NCBI GenBank assembly: GCA_036898135.1
Contig: CM072523.1
Span: 34,108,742-34,172,741, forward strand
From: Oncomelania hupensis
Taxonomy: Eukaryota > Mollusca > Gastropoda > Littorinimorpha > Pomatiopsidae
Reading direction: 5' to 3'
Length of the DNA: 64,000 bases
Of this stretch, positions 22,676 through 34,018 are shown piece after piece; positions within the stretch are counted from its first letter, which is position 1, and the number at the start of each line of letters is the position of its first letter. The position numbers and the translations under genes are program-made. Below the pieces are notes generated by a model. It did no database searches. It was given only the letters and a program-made list of their open reading frames with translations, and was not told the origin of the DNA.

Positions 22676-22685
22676 TTTATAAACA
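22676..22685 (-). promoter_or_regulatory. TATA-like box upstream of the receptor 3 signal exon
   Basis: GTTTATAAAG on the minus strand, about 235 bp before the Met. The homologous 44-kb copy has GTTTTAAACAGCTCTC at the same place. A promoter role is inferred. Confidence 0.4.
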
Positions 22686-22839
22686 ATTCTAAATTTGTTT
22701 TCAGTCTGACTTGACTAGTTTCTCTCTATGTTTCTCAAGAGATGTAGATCCTTTGTAGTGTCACGCTATTATGAACACAATTTGTAACAATGACAAGGAA
22801 ATAATTTATTTAGTTTTAGGTCAAAAGCATAACGTTTTT

Positions 22840-23614
22840 GGCGAGGTGGGTTCGAAAATATTGCTGTTATTGAATTCAATGTATGCAGTGGAATTTCCAG
22901 TTCAAAGTTACACAGTTTAGATTTTAGAAAAAAAAAAAAAAAAAAGATGTTACAAAGTAGTTATACAATCTTCGATATTAACAAGAACTCGTATTCTATA
23001 GTTTGTGATAGACTTTATATATCTCAAAATTGTTACTGTATGAAAGTAAAAAAACCAATTCACCCCTTTTTAAGCTCTTATCTGTTTAAAATTTCATGCT
23101 TACAATTGTAGTGGGATCGGAAACTTTGCTTTAAAAAACCCAGTAAATGGAATGGGTTGTCAATGGTAATTTTATTTTTTGTAGTTAAAGTGCGTCCGAT
23201 AATAAAATTTAAAAGAAAACGTTTAACATGTACTGTCTAAATCTCGCTAAGACTTGACTATATGCTTGGTCATACATTTTTGGTGTTCAGATTTGGCGAA
23301 ACTGGAACCTAAACTTCGTGTCGGAACATCCAAAAGATCGTATGTTGTATGTTTCGGTGAATTACCGCTCTTACAATAAATAATTATACAGGCGCGGAAA
23401 ACATGGAATTATATGTACGTGACTAGACCCAATTACAACGTCATCAGACTTCCTGTGGCTGTTTCTATGTGACTTGAAACTCGACCTGTTGTATCGTTTG
23501 ACGTGTAATGACTACATAGTAGAGAACTTGCAATGTGGCTTATCATATGAACGGAATGTCGTTTTAAGCTGCGTACGTACACGCTTATTTGAGAGCTTTC
23601 AACTTAACAGAGGC
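22840..23614. repeat. Flanking DNA similar to the receptor 3' flank at about 29.9 kb
   Basis: GCAGTGGAATTTCCAGTTCA near 22888 resembles GCAGCGGAATTTCCAGGTCT near 29892, with further scattered similarity. No gene is seen. It supports a head-to-tail duplicated array. Confidence 0.4.
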
Positions 23615-23709
23615 AAGGATAGATCAGCGGTCAGGACGCATGCCTTGTGTACGCACGTCTTGGGTGACGTGGGTTCCAATCTTGACTTCAGCAAACTATA
23701 ATAATAATG

Positions 23710-23781
<72 letters not shown>

Positions 23782-24680
23782 TATATTTGATATAGCGCGT
23801 GTTCATACAAATTCTCAAGGCGCTTTACAATTACATCCAGTTACACAAACATGCAACACATAGAAAGCACAATAATTAAAACCCACATCAGCAAACAAGC
23901 AAAGCATACCCAATGCAAGACATATCAACAACATAGCCATACATACAAAGCGCGAAATGACATACAAGCACACAGTTAAACCACGGCAGTACAAACAACA
24001 GGGTCATGAAGACAAAAACACTAAAAACATACAAGAAAATCATAGTACAAGTGCATACAGGGCATCAGCTAGACATTAAAATTAAGACATCAGCAAACTA
24101 GCAAAAACGAACCCGAGCAAGACATTACAGTCAACAACAAAGCCATACATACAGCATGAGACACAAACAGAACATCAGTAAGACATACTCAAAGCAAGAA
24201 AATACAAGTATTACAAAAAGGCTTAACAACAAATCTTAAATACAGAGCAAGGATCATCAAACATACATGGGATCAGCACACAAGTAACAATACTCAAGGC
24301 AAGACAATGCTTCCGCACACAAGCGAAACAGACTAAAGAGTAGACAACATAGCCATACATGCAAAACACATAGCAAATGAAAGCTCAGCGACTGCAAGTA
24401 AGAATATACAACTAAATAAGCAAAAGAGCGTGACCAAACATATAAAATGTAATACATAACGAGACATCAGCGTTCAAGCAAAACATAATCAGAGCAAGAC
24501 AATTAAACAACATCAACAATGAAGCCATACAAACAATTAGCATACCACACATAAATAATCAGCAACATACATGGCAAAACACAAGCATATAGTGTGCATG
24601 CTGGATATTACGGGCCATCGCCTTGAGAAGCTCTCTGATATTGTAAGAGCGCTATAAAGGAACAATCCCTTTCCATTTAT
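23615..24680 (+). mobile_element. tRNA-derived SINE, family S2, split by another insertion
   Basis: The head at 23615-23699 (GATAGATCAGCGGTCAGG as A-box region, GTGGGTTCCAATCTTGACTT as B-box region) and the tail at 24591-24680 (TGTGCATGCTGGATATT, GCCTTGAGAAGCTCTCTGAT) together equal the continuous SINE at 63783-63955. Between them is a foreign 0.9-kb insert. The right end runs into AACAATCCCTTT as in the other copy. Confidence 0.8.
23700..24590 (-). mobile_element. 0.9-kb insertion inside the S2 SINE, opposite orientation
   Basis: Read on the minus strand it ends GCGCCTTGAGAATTTG ... CGCGCTATATCAAATATAC(ATT)n. This is the same 3'-end type as the SINEs in this window, so it inserted as a retroposon in reverse. 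The body, 23.8-24.6 kb, is rich in ACATACA/CAGCAAAC-like words and has no coding potential. The (ATA)n part covers 23700-23780. Confidence 0.65.
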
Positions 24681-24701
24681 TTACACTGTAACTGGTTTCA
24701 T

Positions 24702-24763
24702 CCGGTCCTGATTTGGCTCGGAAAGAGTCCGCTGGACCTAAAGCAACAATAAATCAATCAATC
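24702..24763 (+). mobile_element. 5'-truncated family R retroposon (62 bp)
   Basis: Consists of only the last part of the family (CCGGTCCTGATTTGGCTCGG to the AATC tail). It is bounded by perfect 12-bp duplications AACTGGTTTCAT at 24690-24701 and 24764-24775. Confidence 0.9.
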
Positions 24764-25044
24764 AACTGGTTTCATAAACTCTTCTATGATCATGCTGTCG
24801 AGTGCAACAGTTTGAAAATATGATCTCAGACTCACTTTAAACGCCATTCTTTCAACCTTAGTCTTAGCTAACTACGGCTCTATATAATTATTTCCGGGAA
24901 CATGAGTAACTTTAAAATCATGTCGTCGTCGCCGTCATCGTCATCATCATCATCATCAATGACTTATGCAGGGGCGGATCAGTTAGTTTTTGGGGGAGGG
25001 TTTCCAAAATTCTATTAAAGGGACTTACGCGGTAAATGTTAATG

Positions 25045-26441
25045 ATGGTCAAGAAACGCTTCAGATGAAGCATCAACATTGGCAGGACACGCACTTTTCC
25101 AGGAACAGACATTGGAAGTGACCACAATCTTGTGATGATGTCTTTCCGGCTTCACTTGAAGAGAGTAAACACAGCAAAGTGCACTAGACTGAAGTTCGAC
25201 CTGGACAAACTGCAAGACCCGGAGGTGACAGAAATATTTCAGGCCACAATTGGAGGGAAATTTGCACCAGTGCTCATTTTGGGAGCTGGTGAAGTAGATG
25301 TCAACACCATGACCACCACCTTCAACTTAGCCACGGAGATCCTTGGAAAGCACCGGTCAAAGAAGAAGCTGTGGATCACACCTGAACTTTTGGACCTGTG
25401 TGATAAACGAAGAGAGATGAAAAAGAAAAGGAACACCTGACAGGGAGCTGATGCCTACCTAAAAATCAACAATGACATCCCAAAAGGCATGCGCACAGCA
25501 AATAAGAACTGGATAGAAGCTCAATGCCAGGAAATAGAGAACAGTCTGAACAAGAACAACAGCAAGAAGGCCTACCAGACTGTGAAGCCGCTGACAAGTG
25601 TTAAACAGCCCAAGGTCTCCACGATCCAAAGCAAGTGGCTTATGCCTTACAGAAGAACAAGAAGTCTTGGACAGATGGACAGAATACTGCACTGACCTTT
25701 ACAACCACAAACCAAACGAAGACCCATCAGTTCTAGCATGTCCACAGAACAGAGAAGAAGAAGGTAAAAAAAAAAGGTAAAGGTAGTCCCATAGCCTTGT
25801 GGCCGTAGGGGAGCGTGATGTTGGAGATCACACTTATCTTGGGCCAGCGTAATGAGGGTGATGCCCAACTCAGAAGAAGAAGAAAACCTCCAAATTCTCC
25901 GAGAAGATGTTGAGGCAGCAGTGCAATCGCTGAAGAAGGAGAAGTCAGCGGGAGTGGACAACATACCCGCGGAACTGCTTCAAGCAGGAGGAGAAGCGAT
26001 GATCGACGCACTCACCATTATGTGTAACAAGATGCGGCAGAGTGGAGAGTGGCCTACACCATGGACCCATTGGCATGTCATCACTCTTCCCAAAAAAGGT
26101 AACCTTCAGGAACCTGAAAATAATACTCAACAGGTTGAAACCCCAAGCTGAACAAATCATAGCCAAAGAGCAAACAGGATTTAGGGCAGGGCGAAGTACC
26201 ACTGAAGAGATTTTCAACCTCAGAATAATCTGTGAGAAATACCTACAGCACCAACAACATCTATATCATGTGTTCGTAGACATCAAAAAGGCGTTTGACC
26301 GAGTCTGGCATGCAGCTCTGTGGGCAACCATGAGAGTGTACAACATCAGCCCTAAAATTGTAGAAGTCATCAAAAGCCTGTATGACAAAGCTACCAGTGC
26401 AGTCCTCCACAACAGCGCCATCGGAAACTGGTTCAGAATCG
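25045..26441 (+). pseudogene. RTE LINE copy, 5'- and 3'-truncated
   Basis: Matches about 39085-40615 of the full-length RTE element. Frames show the end of the endonuclease (MMSFRLHLKRVNTAKCTRLK), the RT N-terminus (SAGVDNIPAELLQAG) and RT blocks FRAGRSTTEEIFNLRIIC and HVFVDIKKAFDRVWHAAL. A small SINE sits at about 25764-25862, and about 65 bp near 26120 is deleted between short GAAAATAAT-like repeats. It ends abruptly after GGTTCAGAA. It lacks the FADD catalytic block, so it is dead. Confidence 0.85.
25764..25862 (-). mobile_element. Small SINE inserted in the RTE copy
   Basis: About 100 bp absent from the homologous RTE sequence near 39998. On the minus strand it ends with a ...GGGACTACCTTTACC-T(n) tail and is flanked by AGAAGAAGAA on both sides, an apparent target duplication. 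Confidence 0.7.
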
Positions 26442-26556
26442 GAGGGCTTCAACGACGGCGTTCGCGGCATTTTGAAGCGCTGGCGCGAGTCGGAATAAAC
26501 AAGCAAAGGGACGGAACTTTGACTATTTGTCTTTTTGCTAAAACGTCAACGTAAGC

Positions 26557-26768
26557 CAGGGTTGCCCAAACTATGACTTTTTCAGCATGCGAGAAACTTT
26601 TAAAATGACCAAGCCAAAATGATCTACCTACCACCAAAAGGCAAAACATATATATATAGTCATATAATAGGCTGACGTCAATTTTTTTTTTACTGCTACG
26701 CGATCTACTCAGTCACACTGCCTTCGCGATGGACCGGTCGATCGCGATCGACGTATTGGGCACTCCTG
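26557..26768. mobile_element. hAT-like MITE (212 bp)
   Basis: The left end CAGGGTTGCCCAAACTATG and the reverse complement of the right end CAGGAGTGCCCAATACGTC are similar inverted termini of the hAT/Charlie type. Flanks ACGTAAGC and TCGTAATC agree at 6 of 8 positions, as for an aged 8-bp duplication. There is no coding capacity. Confidence 0.7.
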
Positions 26769-27129
26769 TCGTAATCCATTATATTATCCATTAGGAATAT
26801 CGTTTTCTTTCTTTTCATTTCTTCCGCTCATGGCGCCCCCCCCCCCCCCCTTCCAATCCCCCCTTAAAAAATAAAATACATAAATAAATAAATAAATAGA
26901 ATGTCGCCGAAGACGGGAAATATCAGCTTTGCTCTTTGTGGAGCACGAAAGACGGTGTTCGTCTGGAGATTGTTTAGAATGATTGCAATGATTGAACTTT
27001 TTTAGGGAGAAGATTGCGAGGGCTTGCATATTGTGGGAGAAGTCAAATACTCGTATAAAAAAAATAAAATTAAAAAAATAAAAATACAAAATAAAATAAA
27101 TAAATAAATATATATATTTTATACATATT

Positions 27130-27160
<31 letters not shown>

Positions 27161-27364
27161 TTTTTTTAATAATTTTATATTCTATATATATGGGATATGG
27201 AGGTTACCGTTTCCAAGTGATTGATCTGTTTCCTTTTAAATTTTTTTCTCTCTTTCTCTCTCTCCTTTTTCTTCTTCTTTTTTTTCCTTTTTTTTTTGGG
27301 GGGGGGGGGGGCTGGGGGGAAACCCCGGAACCCACCTCCCCCCTCGTCCGCCCCTGCTTATGTA
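26769..27364. other. Low-complexity stretch: C-run, AAAT repeats, TTTA repeats, G-run
   Basis: Includes a C-run near 26837, AATA/TTTA repeats at 26870-27170 and a T-run/G-run near 27280-27315. No gene is supported. Confidence 0.7.
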
Positions 27365-27835
27365 CTATACTATCCTATCCCGTAACTCGGAGGTCGTAGG
27401 GGCACCACAGATGATCGTTTAAGCAGCATACTCCATCTTTCTCTGTCCTCAGCAACCCTCATGGCTTCGCTCAGTGTCAAACCAGTCCATTCTCGAATGT
27501 TGTCCTCCCACCTCTTTTTCGGTCTTCCTCTTCTCCTACCTCCTTGCACTGTACCTTGCAGGATGGTCTTTGTAAGGCCTGATGATCTGGTGACGTGGCC
27601 ATACCATCGGAGTTTCCGTTTCTTCACCATTATGAGCAGGTCATCGTGTTGTCCAATGGCTTGTGTGATTGTCTGTCGGACTTCGTCGTTGGTGATGTGC
27701 TGGGTATAGGAAATGCCCAGAAGTCTTCTGTAGCACCTCATCTCCATGCTTTGTTTCCTCGTTGTAAATCTGCTGTGAGGGTCCATGTTTTGCAAGCGTA
27801 TAGGAAGATGGAGATGACAAGAAACTTATGTACTA
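27365..27835 (-). pseudogene. RTE LINE 3' end
   Basis: The minus-strand frame of about 140 residues matches the C-terminus of the RTE protein: QSMEMRCYRRLLGISYTQHI, KLRWYGHVTRSSGLTK and GGRRRGRPKKRWEDNIREW. It is followed by the CGGGATAGGATAG tail typical of the family. It is 5'-truncated, as is usual for LINE copies. Confidence 0.9.
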
Positions 27836-27939
27836 TGGTGGTTTTTTATGCTAAACCTTTTCTAGAGACAACAACATCCGAGTTTAAAGAAATGTTGATT
27901 TATGCAGTGGACATTTAAAGTAAAGAGTCTTGTATTGTT

Positions 27940-28114
27940 AATATTACATTGTACTCCTATATCGGCAGCCTGTCCTATGGCTTATGTAAAGCTATTTTCG
28001 TAGCATGATCGGAATCAGTGGGTAAATTATAATACAATGGGTGATCAAATTTGGTAACAAAGCATTTTATTTTCATTTCTCTATTGCATTAAGAATATGT
28101 ACAGGTCCCTGACA
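27940..28114. repeat. Duplicated receptor-flank segment, copy A
   Basis: Continues at 28846-28910 across the retroposon. It resembles 30895-31110 and 49310-49520 (CAATGGGTGATCAAATTT, TCAAACACACAG, ...ACATCCTTG in the latter two). Confidence 0.6.
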
Positions 28115-28832
28115 ACCCCTTGGGGTCATGAGCAATCTTGTCACTGTAGATTGTTCTAACCTATAAAGGGAAAAGTAAAAGCCCCAGTTGAAAACCTGTC
28201 TTGCCTTTGTAGGCATGACAGTTTCACTGCGGCAACAGTTCCCCCCCACCCCCCCCCCTCGTTGGAGTGCCGGGGGTTTCAGTATAAATAGTATCCCCAC
28301 TTTCTGGAAATTTAGTGCTTTAAATTCCCACTGTCGCTGTCTTCCTCATTTGCTCTTTCCCATTCCTGATCTGTCCTATCACTCTGCTATACTATCTTCT
28401 TCTTCGCTAGATCAATGACCTACCTTTTTTCTTGAAAACTCTTCCTGGACAAGACTCCTTGTTTGTGTATGAGGTCTGTTGGATCAGCTTGGGAGTGTTG
28501 GACGCTTTCTGCCGGGTGGTCACTAGGGCTTCCTATGATTGTATTATTTAGCACTATAGGCATTTTATATGTATATGTTTTTGTTGATGATTTGTACTGA
28601 TGGTTGTATTCTATTTTGTTTTTGTAACCGGGGGTTCGCGTAGTTGAGGTCAACCCTCAGCCGTCCCCCGCGTGGGATGTCTTTATTGTAAAGTGACTGG
28701 CCGGTGGAGGGCATTCAATTTTCCCACTGGGGTTGTTCGGCAGATCTTTTATGCGGATCGGGGGTTGTCCGGTCCTGATTTGGCTCGGAAGAGTCCGCTG
28801 GACCTAAAGCAACAATAAATCAATCAATCAAT
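28115..28832 (+). mobile_element. 0.7-kb retroposon, family R, full-length copy 2
   Basis: Same borders as copy 1 (ACCCCTTGGGGTCATG to the AATC tail). It has a perfect 13-bp duplication CAGGTCCCTGACA at 28102-28114 and 28833-28845. The few differences from copy 1 include an expanded C-run near 28243. The high identity implies recent mobility. Confidence 0.92.
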
Positions 28833-29198
28833 CAGGTCCCTGACAGAGATGCATTAGACAGAGTTAAACTTTCCAACTTCTCAAACACACAGTCATAATA
28901 TTATTTTCTTTATTTTAAAAAGGTTAATAAATAAAACAATCAATTAACTTAAAGAATACAGCAATTGCAAAACAAGCAAGTGAAACCCAATTATGGTAAC
29001 ACAACAACGCCACCAGTTGTTATAATATTTATAAAGAATGTAAAAAAAATATTAAAAATTATATCTGTAAAAACAATCTAAAAATTAATTTTTTTAACCA
29101 GCTGCAAATTTTTACAAGGAATTTCAGTATCTTCACATACACATAAACTTACAAATACACACACCCACCCACCCACACACACGCACACATACTTGCGC

Positions 29199-29425
29199 AG
29201 AAACCGTTATTTGGACTTTCCTCTATCGCCACATACGTTCTGTGGACAATGGGTCGTGCTACGACCCCTTTTTTAAGTACTTTAAAGTGTTCTAACCCTA
29301 ACCCTAGCCCTAACCCTTACCTTAACCCTAACCCTCACGGATCATTAAATGGAAGTCCCAACAAGGAGGTCTGTCCAAAGAACGTATGTAAACTTGCACT
29401 AGTTTGTCCCAATAACGCCGTGTAA
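29199..29425. repeat. Imperfect inverted repeat enclosing telomere-like DNA
   Basis: CGTTATTTGGAC and ACATACGTTCTGTGGACA on the left pair with GTCTGTCCAAAGAACGTATGT and TGTCCCAATAACG on the right. The centre holds CCCTAA-type repeats at 29292-29334. It looks like a MITE or foldback element. Confidence 0.6.
29292..29334. repeat. Interstitial telomere-like (CCCTAA)n
   Basis: Seven units of CCCTAA or one-base variants (CCCTAG, CCCTTA, CCTTAA) in a row. TTAGGG is the telomere unit of most metazoans including molluscs. Confidence 0.85.
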
Positions 29426-29583
29426 ACATCCTCACATACACACACACACACACACACTTACACACACATTGTTGCAAAAGGTTTATTAAATTATATGCGT
29501 TATTGTCAAATTGTCATTGTCCTATTAATTTGTTGTACATACAATGTTACTCAAGTTTCCTTTTAGTTCATTGTTACAAGAAA

Positions 29584-29646
29584 GGTTCTGGCCCTGATTT
29601 GGCTCGGAAGAGTCCGCTGGACCTAAAGCAATAACCATGTAATGTA
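29584..29646 (+). mobile_element. 5'-truncated family R retroposon
   Basis: Contains CCTGATTTGGCTCGGAAGAG and CGCTGGACCTAAAGCAATAA, and is flanked by ACAAGAAA at 29576-29583 and 29647-29654. The site without the insertion is seen at the paralogous position near 48740. Confidence 0.8.
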
Positions 29647-30189
29647 ACAAGAAATGTTATGATTCTGATTCTGAATATTTTCTTTGAGAAATTTACAAAG
29701 TAAAATCCACCAACAAACCAAACCAGCTAACTTAATAACTAAATTGGGCCAATTGATTCAATGCGTTTTATTTCAAGAAGACAGCCACGTCTCCAAAAAC
29801 TAGTTTAAAGATTTGAAGGAGAAAGGATTTTTTTTATTGGCACAATAGTTTCAATTGTGCCTATGTTGATGACCGTGATTAATTTAATGCAGCGGAATTT
29901 CCAGGTCTAAGTTATACAGTTAGTTTCGATAACAATTATTATTAGAGCAACGTACAATGATCTTTTCTGTTGTGGAACAATGTAAACTGTTCACAAGGAT
30001 CCATATTATACCATTCATAACATACTTTAACAGTCCATTATTCATTTTGCAAACGCTTAATACAATGATGGTGGGACGAGAAATATGCTTTGAAAGATCA
30101 GTTGGTAGGTACGCCTACAGTTAGACTTCAATGAACTCATTGTTTCTATTATTCAACAATCAGTAAATTGAAGCTATCCATAACTCACT

Positions 30190-30606
30190 TAGGGAGGCAC
30201 TGTGGTCTAATGGTAGTGCTTCGGCTTGCGGATCTGAAGGTCCCGGGTTCGAGCCCTGGCCTGGCCATTGTGTTGTGTCCCTGGGAAAGACACTTTACTC
30301 CTGTTTTCCTACTCCTTCGGATGAGAGTATAAACCGAAGTCTAGTCTGTGTCGCATACATTCCATCATAACGGACTTTAAAGATCCTGACGTTCATGTCC
30401 TAGACGGGTGAGTGCCGGTGACAAGAACACACCCAGCATGCACCTAGGTCCTTCTCCCCCATCCCTGGATGCCCAGGATTGTGCTCAGTTGTCCGGGCGT
30501 CAGACCATGCGGTGGGCGTCTCGAGTTAGATCCTGTATCGGCCAGCGCCTTGAGCAGCTCTTGAGCTGGAAAAGCGCTATATAAGAACGATTAAATAAAT
30601 AATAAA
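30190..30606 (+). mobile_element. tRNA-derived SINE, family S1, full length
   Basis: The head has pol III internal boxes: TGGTCTAATGG (A) and GGTTCGAGCCC (B). A 300-bp body is followed by GCCTTGAGCAGCTCTTGAGC, GCGCTATATAAGAACG and an A/T-rich tail. It is flanked by the 10-bp duplication ATAACTCACT at 30180-30189 and 30607-30616. It is not a functional tRNA: the tRNA-like part runs on into the SINE body and lacks a matching acceptor stem. Confidence 0.92.
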
Positions 30607-30617
30607 ATAACTCACTG

Positions 30618-31592
30618 CTACATTTCTATATTATTATACCCGGATGTGTGAGAAACGCGCAGTTTAGTCGGCGGCCTCATCATCATCATCAAAATCATCA
30701 TCATCATTATTCTCCTCATCTTCATCACCAGCATCATCAAAATCTTCTTCTTCCTCGCCATCATTATAATACGTACTCCAGTGATTAAGAAGAGCTGTTT
30801 ATATAGATGATAACATAACATTGGAGTTGCAAGCAGTGCACATATTTTAATTCCAGCCTTACTCTTTAACAATTATATTCATGCTCACTACCTTGGTAGT
30901 CGGCTTTATGGCTTGTGTAAATGTCACTCTTGTAACTAGGCCGGAGTACGTTGGCAAAATTCAATGGGTGATCAAATTTAGTACCATTAAATCATATCAG
31001 TTTTCTTCTTTGCTTTTACAATAAGTATTGTAAGGTTTGTGACAGAGGTGCAGCAGAATGAGTGACACTTTCTAACTCGTCAAACACACAGCTATATGTT
31101 ACATCCTTGTATTGAAACCAACCCGTTGTATTACGGAAAGCTCGACCTATAAACCATTCAGTCTATGCTTAAGACCTCAGCATCTAAAAAAACAAAACAA
31201 CTGCAACCACATTACAGGCTACTCACTTTAGACTACTTATTTATTTGTAAATATTATTTTCAAGATCGACAGTTATATACTTTTAAAATAATATGTTATC
31301 CAAACATGATCTAAAATAATCTTCAAACAAAGTGAAGATTTGTACAAGAAGTTTCTATAACGTGACACACATGCACACACAAACATAATATTTTGATAAG
31401 GGGGTTGGGATGGAGGGTGGAGTGGGGTCGAAGTGGGAAAGCACGCACGTGAATCAATCCACAGAGAGAAGTAATCAACAAACATGTTTAGAGAGCAATA
31501 TCAAGGGGCATAAACAAATTACATTTCTTTATGTCAAACTAACTAACCAACTAATCAACTAATATATACATCACCATGGTAATGAGTTATCT

Positions 31593-31657
<65 letters not shown>

Positions 31658-32268
31658 ATAGATTTATATAGCGCACATATCTCACACGCTGAACTATCCT
31701 ATAATAATAATACATAGATTTATATCGCGCACATATCTCACACACACAAAAAAGATTCAAGGAGCATACAATCTTACAAAATAAATGCTCTATTCATCTG
31801 TGGATGACGAATTATGACCGGATAGTCACCAAAGTCAAAGTTAAAGTTGTGGAAATCAGTAAACAATCTGTTTGACCATTAATTAACAGAACTTAACACT
31901 GATCATTCAGCATGACTGACTGGTCAACCGACACGGAGACAAACGGATTTCCTAAGCCACAGTCGTGATTCCGCCTTCTGGAGGAAAGGTTTCTAATGTA
32001 CAGAATGATGTACTTAAGATGACTACACATGAATAATTGTAAACAAGCAAACTGTGCAGCAGCAAAACAATGATGTGCGGGATGTGATTGACAGACATAC
32101 CAAATCTTCAAACAATCTGTGCAAGTGGAAGCAGCGCAAGACAAAGGAAATACAAAGTGTAGGCAGTGGTTTGTCTCGCCGGAAGAGCTAGGAGCGGAGG
32201 TAAACATCTGACAGAATCTTGTAATCACTAAAAGCGTAAGATTGGATAGAGGGATCGCAAGCACGTAT
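30618..32268. repeat. Receptor 3' flank, duplicated (copy B)
   Basis: Together with 29500-30180 this is homologous to 48640-50640 (e.g. GGAGTTGCAAGCAGTGCACA, GACTGACTGGTCAACCGACA). No coding sequence is recognised. An ATC/TCA trinucleotide tract lies at 30675-30765 and an AAT microsatellite at 31590-31655. Confidence 0.8.
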
Positions 32269-33756
32269 GGAATTCCCTTTGTTAAATATCTTTGCAATTT
32301 TTTTCGGTGCTTTTTTAAAAATCACTTTCAGCTAAATAATCTATAGATATATATATATATAGAAGCATAGTTTCTAAATAATCATTTGTTTATAAATAAT
32401 GTAAGGCTTTTAAAAAAATAATATATTTCTTCCGTAAATAACTTATTATTTACCTAAACGATAGATTGTTCACGGAAATAAATCAAATAAATAAATTATT
32501 TACCTATATAATGCATCATTTAGCAGTGTGTGAAATAATGTATTATTTAGAAATGTTTTTAAATAATGATGCGTTTACCTATATAATCCATTATTTAGCA
32601 CAATTTGCTGAATAATTAATTATTTAGAAAATGTTGCTAAATAATGCATTATTTACGTAAACAATTGTATGTTTAGGGACTGCAATTTTCATTATTTAGG
32701 GGATTCTAGGATTCACTAGAAAACTTTTTTTTTTATCATGTGACTGCTTTCTATAATTAAATGCACTTTTTTTAAACCCAAGATTGTGTTTCCAAAATTT
32801 GTATTAGTTATATATTATTTAAAAATAAATCGTTCCACAAATTCGAAGATAAAACGTCTGTAACGTTCCGAACACAAACGAAAGGTCAACGTCAGTTTGA
32901 TGCGGTAGTGTTCTGTGTTTTGAGTATTTCCGTTAAAAGAATACAAAATATGCTTTCTTTTTGTGTTTATTTATATAAAAACTGTGTTGAGACTGTTTCC
33001 GTTTTTTTTTTTTAGTTTAATGTTTTAATTTCAAACGGAAAGTTTCAAGCGTATTCGAAACTACCAGGGATTTGCAGGTCGGCCAGACAAGAAACATAGC
33101 GGAACTACTTTGAAGGCAATCCCGGCAATGCAAAGATATCCCTTATTTCAGGAGCTGTTAGCGTTGCAGTTTCGTATATTAATGCTGTTGCGAACATATA
33201 AAAAATAGAGTGAAAGAAAGTAGTTGCCTCATTTTAAATAGCAAAACAGCGTAAAATCACCATTTTGCAATTTTCTGTATCACTACTACAAAATTTCACA
33301 GGATCTGCGAATCCCCTAAACAATAATGAAAATTACGGTACATAAACACTGAATTGTTTACGTAAACAATGCATGATTTAGCAAATTCTTCTAAATAATG
33401 AATTATTTCGCAACTTCTCTCATATATTGAATTATATAGGTAAAAAAACAATATTTATTAAAATTTCTAAATAATAAATTATTTCCCAAAATCTGCTAAA
33501 TAATGCTTTATATAGGTAAATAATTCCTTATATACATGTAGCAGCTATGCCTTATTTATCTATACCATGATTTATTTACAGTATCTAAACAATATTATTA
33601 TTGTTTATGTAGATAATACGTTATTTACAGACAAAATATATTATTTAGAGAAATCTTACATTGTCTATAAACAAAAGTTAATTTTTTTAAAATGCTTCTA
33701 AATTAAGATTATTTATCTGAAAGTGGTAAAAATAAATATTTTACACAGGGAGTTCC
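32269..33756. mobile_element. Foldback element with about 0.45-kb inverted arms
   Basis: The left arm (32269-32720) and right arm (33302-33756) are imperfect reverse complements. The outer ends are GGAATTCCCTTTGTTAAATA versus AGGGAGTTCC. The inner ends are TTTTCATTATTTAGGGGATT versus AATCCCCTAAACAATAATGA. Both arms are packed with short TAAATAAT/ATTATTTA palindromes. The 0.58-kb centre has no frame. The paralogous flank near 50.8-51.0 kb lacks the element. Confidence 0.75.
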
Positions 33757-33889
33757 AGACGCACGGGCAACGACTAAAACAAACTTCCATCGGCGGCGCC
33801 CGAGGGGATCATGAACAGACAAAACAAGTATAAACAAAACTTAAGATCATGTGCAACCCAAAGCTTCTGCGTGCACGCATGTCTGAATC

Positions 33890-34018
33890 CTATCCTATCC
33901 TTTCCTATCCCGTAACTCGGAAGTCGTTGGGGCACCACAGATGATCGTTTAACCAGCGTACTCCATCTTTCTCTGTCCTCGACTCAGCAACCCTCATGTC
34001 TTCGCTCAGTGTCAAGCC
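33890..34018 (-). mobile_element. RTE 3' end abutting the receptor 2 tail exon
   Basis: The sequence TCCTATCCCGTAACTCGGAA and GTCTTCGCTCAGTGTCAAGC is the 3' end of the RTE family, minus strand. It runs directly into the coding exon at about 34018 and supplies that exon's last codons and stop. The paralogous locus has an RTE relic at the same flank (51135-51225). Confidence 0.85.

Noticed and set aside
30190..30270. Possible genuine tRNA gene
   Set aside because: A and B boxes are present, but the sequence continues into a SINE body and tail with target duplications, and the acceptor and anticodon arms do not pair properly.
31893..32297. 134-residue minus-strand frame
   Set aside because: No domain; it lies in duplicated flank DNA where the paralogous copy at 50.6 kb does not keep the frame open.
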